64,000 bases of DNA from positions 1,860,001-1,924,000 of the forward strand of contig NZ_PDCM01000002.1 of NCBI RefSeq assembly GCF_008634025.1. The letters run 5' to 3'. The notes under the pieces were generated by a model. It did not search any database. It was not told the DNA's origin and worked only from the letters and a program-made list of their open reading frames with translations. Made by a program: the position numbers and the translations under genes. Origin of the DNA: Streptomyces albofaciens JCM 4342 (GTDB lineage: Bacteria > Actinomycetota > Actinomycetes > Streptomycetales > Streptomycetaceae). How positions within the stretch are numbered: position 1 is the first letter of the stretch; the number at the start of each line of letters is the position of its first letter. Positions 39,620-47,092 of this stretch are shown piece by piece.

Positions 39620-40917
39620 TTTCCTTTCCGGTGGTCGGTGATGTCACCCCGGTGTTCGGCGATGACACGGTCGGCCAGCGCGAACGCGGAGTTCGCGGCC
39701 GGTACTCCGCAGTAGACGGCCGTCTGGAGCAGGACTTCCTGGATGTCCTCGGCGCTCAGGCCGTTGCGCAGCGCGGCGCGCAGGTGCAGTCCCAGCTCTT
39801 CGTGGTGACCGCGCGCGACCAGCGCGGTGATCGTCACGCAGCTGCGGGTGTGCCGGGACAGCCCGGGCCGGGTCCAGATCTCGCCCCAGGCGTAGCGGGT
39901 GATGAAGTCCTGGAAGACGGCGGTGAAGGGCGTGCTGCGGGCGGCCGCGCGGTCGACGTGGGCGTCGCCGAGCACGGCGCGGCGGACGGCGGTACCGGCG
40001 GCGCGGCGTGTGTGGTCGTCGGCGGCGCCACCGTCCTCCGGATACGCCGCGAGGTGGCCGAGCAGCGCGGCGAGCACCTGCACGGGCCGTTCGGCACTGG
40101 CCAGGTGGGCGGCCCCGGCCAGCTCGGTGAGGCTCGCGGCGGGGATGCCGTCGGCGAGTTCGCGGGCGTGCGCGGGCGGGGTCGCGGGGTCGTCGCGGCC
40201 CGCGACGACGAGGGTGGGCGCGCCGATCCGGCCCAGGTCGCCGCGCAGGTCGTAGGCGGCGAGCGCGTCGCAGCACGCCGCGTATCCCTCGGGCACCACC
40301 GTCCGCAGCCCGGCCAGGAGGTCGCGCGCCCGGGGGCTGTCGGCGAACGCCGGGGTGAACCAGCGGCCGGGCGTGGTCCCGGCGACCGCCGCGATGCCCT
40401 GTTCCCGTACCAGCGCGGCACGCGCGTACCACCCTTCCGGCTCGCCGAAGCGCGCCGAGGAGCAGACCAGCGCGAGGGACGCGATCCGCTCGGGGTGGTG
40501 GACCGCGAGCCAGGCGCCGACCGCGCCGCCCAGGGAGATCCCGGCGTACGCGAACCGGTCGATGCCGAGGGAGTCCGCGAGGGCGAGGACGAGCCCGGCC
40601 AGGTCCGCGACCGTAAGGGCGGTCCCGTCCGCACGGGCGGTTCCTTGCGGACGGGCAGCCTCGTCCGTACGGGTGGTTCCTTGCGTACGGGCAGTCCCGT
40701 CCGTACGGGCAGTCCCGTCCGTACGGACCGCGAGTACGTCGTACGGAGTCCCGCCGTGCCCGGGAAGGTCCCAGCGCACGACACGGAACTGACGCGCCAG
40801 TGCCACCACTTGGGGCTCCCATACCGCGAGCGACGTACCGAGGGACGGGCCCAGGATGAGCGGGGGCGCGTCGGCGGGCCCGTCTTCCCGGTGGTGCGGG
40901 AGGGTGGGGGAGGTCAT
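39616..40917 (-). CDS. pcaL: PcaL: fused 3-oxoadipate enol-lactonase and 4-carboxymuconolactone decarboxylase
   Basis: A 433-residue bifunctional enzyme for two successive steps of the protocatechuate branch. Residues about 1-290 form an alpha/beta hydrolase (enol-lactonase, PcaD-like) with nucleophile elbow GISLGG and catalytic Asp/His in the usual order. Residues about 310-433 form the decarboxylase (PcaC-like), with RHTRSCVTITALVARGHHEELGLHLRAALRNGLS and ILQTAVYCGVPAANSAF-like sequence. The fusion is known from Streptomyces and Rhodococcus. Residues 65-100 are a foreign-looking run of RTDGTA-type hexapeptides inserted before TVADLAGLV. ATG overlaps the pcaB stop (ATGA). Confidence 0.93.
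   Translation of the reverse strand: MTSPTLPHHREDGPADAPPLILGPSLGTSLAVWEPQVVALARQFRVVRWDLPGHGGTPYDVLAVRTDGTARTDGTARTQGTTRTDEAARPQGTARADGTALTVADLAGLVLALADSLGIDRFAYAGISLGGAVGAWLAVHHPERIASLALVCSSARFGEPEGWYARAALVREQGIAAVAGTTPGRWFTPAFADSPRARDLLAGLRTVVPEGYAACCDALAAYDLRGDLGRIGAPTLVVAGRDDPATPPAHARELADGIPAASLTELAGAAHLASAERPVQVLAALLGHLAAYPEDGGAADDHTRRAAGTAVRRAVLGDAHVDRAAARSTPFTAVFQDFITRYAWGEIWTRPGLSRHTRSCVTITALVARGHHEELGLHLRAALRNGLSAEDIQEVLLQTAVYCGVPAANSAFALADRVIAEHRGDITDHRKGK
40618..40725. repeat. In-frame minisatellite inside pcaL
   Basis: About six imperfect 18-base units, each encoding a version of RTDGTA on the minus strand and built around CCGTACGGG. They insert 36 residues into the cap-side loop of the enol-lactonase domain without breaking the frame. 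Confidence 0.8.
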
Positions 40918-42410
40918 GCGTTCTCCTGCGGGGTCGGTGCGGCGGGGTGCGTGCCGGGGCGGCGCAGGGCGCGGTCCACGAGCGCTCCGGCCGAGCCGGT
41001 GTACGCGGCCGGGTCGGCCAGTTCGCGCAGCCGGGCGGCGGGGAAGGCGTCGGCGACGGCGGGATGCCGGGCGCGCAGGGCCCGGCCCAGCGTCCCGGCC
41101 AGGCCGGTGCCGTCCTCCCTGGCTCGGCGCGCCACATCGGTGAGCAGCCGTTTGGCCGCGTCCCGGCCGAGGTGGGCGCCGAGCACGGCCGCGAGGCGTT
41201 CGGCGACGATCCCGCCGCCGGTCGCGTCGAGATTGGCGCGCATCCGCTCCGGGCGCACCCGTAGTCCGGCGGTCAGTTCCGCGGCGTCCCGGGCCGCGCC
41301 GCCCACCAGCCGCAGGGCGTCGCGCAGCGGCTGCCACTCCGCGTGCCAGGCCCCGGCCGGCCGTTCGTCCTCGGCGGCCAGGGCCCCGTACAGCACTCCG
41401 GCCAGCGCCGGGACCTGCCGGGCAGCGGCGGCGATCAGCGTGGCCCGTACGGGGTTGGCCTTGTGCGGCATGGCGGAGGAGCCGCCGCCGCTGCCCTCGG
41501 CCAGCTCGCCGGTCTCCGTACGGGACAGGGCCAGCACGTCGGCGGCGACCTTGCCGAGGGCGCCGGCGGTGTGGGCCAGCGCGCCGGCGAGGTCGGCGAC
41601 GGGGGTGCGCAGTGTGTGCCAGGGCAGTACGGGTTCGGCGAGGCCGGTCTCGGCCGCGTACGCGGCGAGCAGCCGCAGCCCGAGGTCGGATCCGGGCACC
41701 GGCTCGCGGCCGTCGGCCTCCGCGAACGCGTGGAACGCGGCGAGGGTGCCCGCCGCGCCGCCCAACTGGGCGGGCAGCGCGGCCCGTACGGCGGCGAGCC
41801 GGTCCCGGGCGTCCAGCACCAGCTCCCGCCATCCGGCGGCCTTGAGGCCGAACGTGGTCGGCACCGCGTGCTGGGTGAGCGTACGGCCCGCCATCGGTGT
41901 GTCGCGGTGCTCGGCCGCCGCCCGGGCCAGGGCGGCCGCGGTGTCGTCCAGGTCGCCGAGCACCGCGGCCAGCGCACGTGAACAGACCAGCATCGTGGCC
42001 GTGTCGACGATGTCCTGGCTGGTGGCGCCGCGGTGGACGTATGCGGCGGCACCGGCGTCCCGTTCGGACACGGCCGTGGTGAGGGCGTCGACCAGCGGAA
42101 TGACCGGATTGCCGCCGGAGCGGGCCCGTACCGCGAGGTCGCGGGCGTCGTACCGGCCGGTGTCCCGCGCGGCCGCGGTGACGGCCTCGGCCGCCGCGGG
42201 CGGCACCAGGCCGACGGCCGCCTGCGCCCGGATCAGCGCCACTTCCGCGTCCAGCAGGGCACGTACGTACGCGGCGTCGCCGGTGGCGGTCTCGACGGCG
42301 GAGTCCACCCGGCCCGGGGCCAGCAGGCCGTCGTCCGAGGCCGACGGACCGTCGTCCGAGGGCAGCGGGCCGTCGTCCGAGGGCAGCGGGCCGTCGTCAG
42401 CGGAACTCAA
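40914..42410 (-). CDS. pcaB: 3-carboxy-cis,cis-muconate cycloisomerase (PcaB)
   Basis: A 498-residue member of the fumarase/aspartase superfamily that lactonizes 3-carboxymuconate. The superfamily signature loop is GSSAMPHKANPVRA. HRGATSQDIVDTATML and RTLTQHAVPTTFG supply other active-site segments. The first 30 residues carry about four 7-residue repeats (DDGPLPS) encoded by 21-base units, which are not part of the enzyme. The assigned TTG start at 42410 overlaps pcaG by 14 bases. A GTG near codon 35 would exclude the repeats, so the true start is open. Confidence 0.9.
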   Translation of the reverse strand: MSSADDGPLPSDDGPLPSDDGPSASDDGLLAPGRVDSAVETATGDAAYVRALLDAEVALIRAQAAVGLVPPAAAEAVTAAARDTGRYDARDLAVRARSGGNPVIPLVDALTTAVSERDAGAAAYVHRGATSQDIVDTATMLVCSRALAAVLGDLDDTAAALARAAAEHRDTPMAGRTLTQHAVPTTFGLKAAGWRELVLDARDRLAAVRAALPAQLGGAAGTLAAFHAFAEADGREPVPGSDLGLRLLAAYAAETGLAEPVLPWHTLRTPVADLAGALAHTAGALGKVAADVLALSRTETGELAEGSGGGSSAMPHKANPVRATLIAAAARQVPALAGVLYGALAAEDERPAGAWHAEWQPLRDALRLVGGAARDAAELTAGLRVRPERMRANLDATGGGIVAERLAAVLGAHLGRDAAKRLLTDVARRAREDGTGLAGTLGRALRARHPAVADAFPAARLRELADPAAYTGSAGALVDRALRRPGTHPAAPTPQENA

Positions 42411-43095
42411 GGAAGACCGTCTCCTCGCACGTGCCGTCGTCCGCTGTCGTGCCCGCGTCGGCCGGGGCCTGGAGACGGATGTCGAAGCGGTAGCGCCGCT
42501 CGCCGTCGGCGCGCGCGACCAGGGTGCGCGCCCGGTGCGCCGGGAGCTGTGACAGCAGCGGATCGGCCGCGTGGACCGCCGTGTCCTCGGGGAAGTACAC
42601 CCGGGTGAACAAGTGGTGCAGCAGGCCGCGGGCGAAGACGCACACCGCGATGTACGGTGCCGCGTCCGGCCGGCCCGCCGGCGCGGTGGCGGGCAAGGTG
42701 CGCAGCGCGTAACGGCCGTCGGCGTCGGTCGGCACCCGGCCGAAACCGGTGAACTCCACCCCGTCGCGCCCGATGACCGCGCCGGTCGCCGGGTCGCGGC
42801 GCAGCGAGCCGGGCGCGCCGCGCAGGCTCCCGTCCGGACCGGCCTGCCAGAACTCCAGCAGCGCGTCCGGCACGGGCTCGCCCGCGCCGTCGAGGACGCG
42901 GCCGTGCAGGGTGATGGTGTCGGGGTGACCGGCGGGGGCCATGTCCCCGCCGCCGGGGAACGGCAGCGCGTAGCCGTAGAAGGGGCCGATGGTCTGGGAG
43001 GGGGTGGGGGCGAGGGTCCCGGGTGTCTCCCCGGCCTCCGGGGCGGGCTGGTGCGGTACGCCCGGGTACTCGTGCGGTGTGGAGGTGGCGGACAT
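42397..43095 (-). CDS. pcaG: Protocatechuate 3,4-dioxygenase alpha subunit (PcaG)
   Basis: A 232-residue structural subunit of the ring-cleavage dioxygenase that opens protocatechuate between its hydroxyls. Intradiol dioxygenase features: PSQTIGPFYGYALPF, ITLHGRVLDGAGEPVPDALLEFWQA, and the C-terminal APYIAVCVFARGLLHHLFTRVYFPED. As usual for alpha subunits, the full iron-ligand set is not kept. It overlaps pcaH by one base (TGATG), so the two subunits are translationally coupled. Confidence 0.93.
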   Translation of the reverse strand: MSATSTPHEYPGVPHQPAPEAGETPGTLAPTPSQTIGPFYGYALPFPGGGDMAPAGHPDTITLHGRVLDGAGEPVPDALLEFWQAGPDGSLRGAPGSLRRDPATGAVIGRDGVEFTGFGRVPTDADGRYALRTLPATAPAGRPDAAPYIAVCVFARGLLHHLFTRVYFPEDTAVHAADPLLSQLPAHRARTLVARADGERRYRFDIRLQAPADAGTTADDGTCEETVFLEFR

Positions 43096-43934
43096 CAGCG
43101 TTCCTCCTCGGTCCAGGTGGCGGACGGTCCGTCCAGCACGATGTCCCAGCGGTAGCCGAGGGACCACTCCGCGCGGGCGAGTTCCGGGTCGTACGCGCAG
43201 ACCAGCCGGGCGCGGGCCCGCGGGTCGGTGCACGAGGCGAGGATCGGGTCGTACGGGAACAGCGGGTCGCCGGGGAAGTACATCTGGGTGACGAGCCGCT
43301 GGGTGAAGGCGGTGCCGAAGAGCGAGAAGTGGATGTGCGCCGGGCGCCAGGCGTTGTGATGGTTGCGCCACGGGTAGGCGCCGGGCCGGACGGTGGTGAA
43401 CGCGTACCGCCCCGCGTCGTCCGTCAGACACCGGCCGACGCCGGTGAAGTTGGGGTCGAGCGGCGCCGGGTGCTGGTCCCGCCGGTGGGCGTACCGGCCG
43501 GCGGCGTTGGCCTGCCAGATCTCCACGAGCTGGCCGCGCACCGGGCGGCCCGCGCGGTCCCGCACCCGGCCGGTGACGGTGATCCGCTCGCCGAGCGGTT
43601 CACCGGCGTGCTGCCGGGTCAGATCGGCGTCCAGGGCGGTCACGTCGGTGACGCCGAAGGCGGGCCCGGACAGCTCGACGGCCTCCGGGTCGCGCAGTGC
43701 GTCGATCGCGGCGAGCGGCTGCCGCGGGTGGCGCAGACGGGTGCTGCGGTACGGGGCGAAGTCGCGGCCGGGATGCGCCGGTACGGGTCCGCCCGCCGCG
43801 CGGGCGTCGGCGGCGGCGCCGTGCAGCGCGGCGATCTCGCGGTCGATGACGGACTGCGGTTCGGGGCCCGGGGGCAGCGGTGCAGGGGCCGCCACGGGGT
43901 GCGCCGGGGCGGCGGACGCGCTCGGTGGAGTCAT
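43095..43934 (-). CDS. pcaH: Protocatechuate 3,4-dioxygenase beta subunit (PcaH)
   Basis: A 279-residue catalytic subunit. Non-haem Fe(III) ligands are present: a Tyr in AAGRYAHRRDQ, a Tyr in PGAYPWRNHHNAWR, and the two His in RPAHIHFSLFG. ITVTGRVRDRAGRPVRGQLVEIWQAN is the intradiol dioxygenase fold signature. The N-terminal 25 residues are Ala/Pro-rich. The gene starts 85 bases after the end of pcaF, the largest gap inside the unit, so a secondary promoter is possible there. Confidence 0.94.
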   Translation of the reverse strand: MTPPSASAAPAHPVAAPAPLPPGPEPQSVIDREIAALHGAAADARAAGGPVPAHPGRDFAPYRSTRLRHPRQPLAAIDALRDPEAVELSGPAFGVTDVTALDADLTRQHAGEPLGERITVTGRVRDRAGRPVRGQLVEIWQANAAGRYAHRRDQHPAPLDPNFTGVGRCLTDDAGRYAFTTVRPGAYPWRNHHNAWRPAHIHFSLFGTAFTQRLVTQMYFPGDPLFPYDPILASCTDPRARARLVCAYDPELARAEWSLGYRWDIVLDGPSATWTEEER

Positions 43935-44019
43935 CGGGCTTCTCCAGACGTAGGGCCTGCGGGGGCTTTCGGGCTGGTGGTTACGGGCCGGAGGCACGGT
44001 CGCCGTGCGGGCGGACCGG

Positions 44020-45219
44020 TCATCGTTCGAGGGTGAGGGCGAGTCCTTGGCCGACGCCGATGCACAGGGCCGCCAGGCCCGTGCCGGAGGAGCCGCGGGC
44101 GGCCAGCTGGTGGGCGACCGCCCCGGCCAGCCGGGCCCCGGAGGCACCCAGCGGATGCCCCAGCGCAATCGCCCCGCCCCGCGGGTTGACCACCTGCGGA
44201 TCCAGCTGCGGCCACTGCGCCAGACAGCCCAGCGCCTGCGCCGCGAACGCCTCGTTCAACTCCACCACCGCCAGCTCCGCCAGAGTCCGCCCGGCCCGCT
44301 CCAGAGCCCGGCGGACGGCCTCGACCGGCCCCAGACCGAACAACTGCGGCTCGATCCCGCTCACCGCACCCGCCCCGATCCGGGCCAGCGGCTCCCGCCC
44401 GGTCGCCCGCAACCCCTCCTCATCGGCCAGCAGCAGGGCAGCGGCCCCGTCGCTCAGCGGCGAGGCATTGCCCGCCGTCACCGTGCCGCCCTCGCTGCGG
44501 AAGGCCGGACGGAGCCTGGCCAGCGCCTGCGGGGTGGTGGTGGGGCGGATCGCCTCGTCACGGGCCAGGTCGGTGTCCGCCAGCGGCACCACCTCACCGT
44601 CATACGCCCCCGCCTCCCACGCCCCGGCGGCCTTGCGGTGGCTGGCCAGCGCGAACGCGTCCTGCTGCGCGCGCCCGATGCCGAACTTCTCCGCGATCAG
44701 CTCGGCACCCTCACCCAGCGCCACCGTCCACTCAGGCGCCATACGGGGGTTGGTCATCCGCCAGCCCAGCGTGGAGGAGAACAGCTCCTGATGCCCGGCC
44801 GGAAAGGCCCGCTCGGCCTTGGGCAGGACGTAGGGGGCGCGGCTCATCGACTCCACCCCGCCCGCCAGCACGATGTGCGCGTCCCCGAGGGCGATGGCGC
44901 GGGCGGCCTGGAGGACGGCCTCCAGGCCGGAGCCGCACAGCCGGTTGACCGTCACCCCCGGCACCGTCACCGGCAGCCCGGCCAGCAGCACCGCCATCCG
45001 CGCCACATTCCGGTTGTCCTCCCCCGCCCCGTTCGCATCCCCGAACACGACATCATCGATCCGCCCCGGATCCAGCCGCGGGGTCCGCTCCACCAGCGCC
45101 CGCACCACATGCGCCGCCAGATCATCAGGACGCACCCCACTGAGCCCACCCCCGTACTTCCCGAACGGCGTCCGCACCGCATCCACCACATACACATCAC
45201 GGGCGCCCATGGGGCTCAT
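44020..45219 (-). CDS. pcaF: 3-oxoadipyl-CoA thiolase (PcaF)
   Basis: A 399-residue thiolase for the last step of the pathway: 3-oxoadipyl-CoA plus CoA gives succinyl-CoA and acetyl-CoA. The acylatable Cys is in VNRLCGSGLEAV. The C-terminal active-site pair is NPRGGAIALGHPLGASGAR and ALCIGVGQGLAL, although that second motif reads CIGVGQG where CxGGGxG is usual. GAGEDNRNVARMAVLLAGLP is typical of the oxoadipyl-CoA branch. ATG overlaps the pcaJ stop (ATGA). Confidence 0.93.
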   Translation of the reverse strand: MSPMGARDVYVVDAVRTPFGKYGGGLSGVRPDDLAAHVVRALVERTPRLDPGRIDDVVFGDANGAGEDNRNVARMAVLLAGLPVTVPGVTVNRLCGSGLEAVLQAARAIALGDAHIVLAGGVESMSRAPYVLPKAERAFPAGHQELFSSTLGWRMTNPRMAPEWTVALGEGAELIAEKFGIGRAQQDAFALASHRKAAGAWEAGAYDGEVVPLADTDLARDEAIRPTTTPQALARLRPAFRSEGGTVTAGNASPLSDGAAALLLADEEGLRATGREPLARIGAGAVSGIEPQLFGLGPVEAVRRALERAGRTLAELAVVELNEAFAAQALGCLAQWPQLDPQVVNPRGGAIALGHPLGASGARLAGAVAHQLAARGSSGTGLAALCIGVGQGLALTLER

Positions 45220-46070
45220 GCCGCCCTCCTTCCGGCCGCCTTGAGCGCGCGCAGAGCGGTCAGTTCGCCTTCTGTCGGCGCTTCGGTGACCGTCAGGTCC
45301 GCCGCCACGCGCAGGTCCCAGCCGGTCGCTTGCCGGGCCTGTTCCACCGTGGCACCGGGGTGCAGCGCCGTCAGCACCAGTTCGGCGGTGCCCGGGTCCG
45401 GGCGCAGGATGCCGAGGTCGGTGATGACGGCGGTGGGTCCGGCGCCGCGCATGCCGAGGGCGGCGCGGTCGCCCGGCCCGGTGCCGTGGCCGAGGGTGGT
45501 GACGAAGTCGAGCGCGGGCACGAGGTTACGGCGGGTGTGCCGCAGCACGATCAGTACCTCGCCGCAGTTGGCGGCGATCTCGGGGGCGCCGCCGGCGCCG
45601 GGCAGCCGGCCCTCCGGCTGGCCCGGGCCGCGGTCCACGACCGTGGTGTTGATGTTGGCGAACCGGTCGAGCTGGGCGGCGCCGAGGAAGCCCACGTCGA
45701 TCCGGCCACCCTGGAGCCAGTAGTTGAACATCTCCGGCACCGAGACCACCGCGTCGGCGGTGTCGGCCAGTTCGCCGTCGCCGATGGACAGCGGCAACCG
45801 GGTCGGCCGGGAGCCGATGGTGCCGGATTCGTAGACCAGGACCAGGTCCGGGTTGACGGTGCGGCGCGCGAGGTTGGCGGCCGTGCTGGGCAGCCCGATC
45901 CCGACGAAGCAGCTGCGCGCGCCGGCCAGCGCACGGGCCGCGTTGATCTCCATCAGCTCGTCGCGCCCGCACCGGGCGCCGTCGTCCGTACCGCTCGTGC
46001 AGCTTGCTCCGCCCGTACCGCTTGCTCCGCCCGTACCGCTTGCTCCGCCCCTGCCGCCCCTGCCGCTCAT
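45216..46070 (-). CDS. pcaJ: 3-oxoadipate CoA-transferase beta subunit (PcaJ)
   Basis: A 284-residue subunit carrying the catalytic glutamate of family I CoA-transferases in VYESGTIG. GIGLPSTAANLARR and GFLGAAQLDRFANINTTVV are also typical. It moves CoA from succinyl-CoA to 3-oxoadipate together with PcaI. The first 35 residues are a Gly/Ser/Ala/Thr-rich extension with 18-base repeats (GGASGT). The enzyme core begins near DELMEINAARAL. ATG overlaps the pcaI stop (ATGA). Confidence 0.92.
   Translation of the reverse strand: MSGRGGRGGASGTGGASGTGGASCTSGTDDGARCGRDELMEINAARALAGARSCFVGIGLPSTAANLARRTVNPDLVLVYESGTIGSRPTRLPLSIGDGELADTADAVVSVPEMFNYWLQGGRIDVGFLGAAQLDRFANINTTVVDRGPGQPEGRLPGAGGAPEIAANCGEVLIVLRHTRRNLVPALDFVTTLGHGTGPGDRAALGMRGAGPTAVITDLGILRPDPGTAELVLTALHPGATVEQARQATGWDLRVAADLTVTEAPTEGELTALRALKAAGRRAA
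45990..46055. repeat. 18-bp in-frame repeats at the start of pcaJ
   Basis: About three copies of a unit close to CTTGCTCCGCCCGTACCG encode the Gly/Ala/Ser-rich N-terminal extension of the CoA-transferase beta subunit on the minus strand. Confidence 0.75.
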
Positions 46071-46882
46071 CGGGATTCCTTCCGTACGTTGTCGTCCAGC
46101 CAGCGCGTGAACGTGTCCCGGTCGCGGGAGACGGCGTCCCACTCCTGGTAGAAGTCGTTGTCCCGGACCGAGTACCCGGCCGCGTACGAGGGGTGGGCGC
46201 CGCCGGGCACCGCCGCGACGGCGTCGATCACCCAGCCGGGCAGCACCACCGAGCCGGGCCGGGGCTCCAGCGCTCCGTCGACGATCTCCTCGACGGTGAC
46301 CAGCACCCGCCGGGCGGCCAGCACCGCTTCCTTCTGCACCCCGGTCAGGCCCCACAGCTGTACGTTGCCGTCGCGGTCGGCCTGCTGGGCGTGGATGACC
46401 GTGACGTCCGGGTTGAGGGCGGCCACGGCGGCCAGTTCCTCGCCGGTGAAGGGGCAGGTGACGGTGGCGACGGTGTCCGTACGGCCGGGAATGCCGCTGC
46501 CGCGGTAGCCGCGCAGCACCGCGAACGGCAGCCGCGAGGCGCCGGCGACATAGCGGTTGGCCATCCCCGCGTGGCTGTGCTCGTCCAGTTCCAGCGGGCG
46601 CGGCCAGCCGTTCTCGACCGCGTCGCGGAAGCGGTGCAGGGATCCCACGCCGGGGTTGCCGCCCCAGGAGAAGACCAGTTTGCGGGCCGCGCCCGCGCCG
46701 ATGAGCTGGTCGTAGACCACGTCCGGCGTCATGCGGACCAGGGTCAGGCCGGTGATGTCCTGCCGGATGATCTCGTGCGCCGCGGCGAACGGGATCAGGT
46801 GGGTGAAGCCCTCCAGCGCGACGGTGTCCCCGTCGTGGACCAGGTCCCCGACGGCGTCGTGCAGGGAACGGATGTCGGCCAT
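46067..46882 (-). CDS. pcaI: 3-oxoadipate CoA-transferase alpha subunit (PcaI)
   Basis: First gene of the eight-gene pca/pob unit, 271 residues. The CoA-transferase alpha fold is shown by DGDTVALEGFTHLIPFAAAHEII, the glycine-rich KLVFSWGGNPGVGSLHRFRDAVENGWPRPLEL, and a C-terminal domain with VLVTVEEIVDGAL. The ATG at 46882 is 83 bases from the near edge of an 18-base palindrome that probably binds the divergent IclR-type regulator. The whole unit is joined by overlaps except for the 85-base pcaF-pcaH gap. Confidence 0.92.
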   Translation of the reverse strand: MADIRSLHDAVGDLVHDGDTVALEGFTHLIPFAAAHEIIRQDITGLTLVRMTPDVVYDQLIGAGAARKLVFSWGGNPGVGSLHRFRDAVENGWPRPLELDEHSHAGMANRYVAGASRLPFAVLRGYRGSGIPGRTDTVATVTCPFTGEELAAVAALNPDVTVIHAQQADRDGNVQLWGLTGVQKEAVLAARRVLVTVEEIVDGALEPRPGSVVLPGWVIDAVAAVPGGAHPSYAAGYSVRDNDFYQEWDAVSRDRDTFTRWLDDNVRKESR

Positions 46883-46981
46883 GTCCTCACCCTCGCGTCG
46901 ATCTGCGGCACCGGGCGCCCGAAGCCGTACGGCCCGCCCGCACTCATCTTGTCCGCCACTTCGCCCGCCCTTTGTTCGCCA

Positions 46982-46999
46982 CGTGAACTGAAGTTCACG
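46982..46999. promoter_or_regulatory. Palindromic operator candidate for the pca regulator
   Basis: CGTGAACT and AGTTCACG form a perfect 8-bp dyad around two central bases, midway in the 210-base region between pcaI and the IclR-type regulator. GTTCG-like half-sites are common for PcaR/PcaU-type IclR proteins. It is the only long perfect palindrome in the divergent region. Confidence 0.7.
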
Positions 47000-47092
47000 A
47001 TCGGGCGTGCCCAGAGTCTGTCCCCCTCTCCCGGCCCTGTCAACGGGTCACCGGGTACGGTTCCGACGAGATTTCCGCACCGTGGAGAGCCC

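Noticed and set aside
39616..41832. Longer PcaL start far inside pcaB
   Set aside because: The extension is the out-of-frame antisense-like reading of pcaB; ATG 40917 with ATGA overlap is the proper start.
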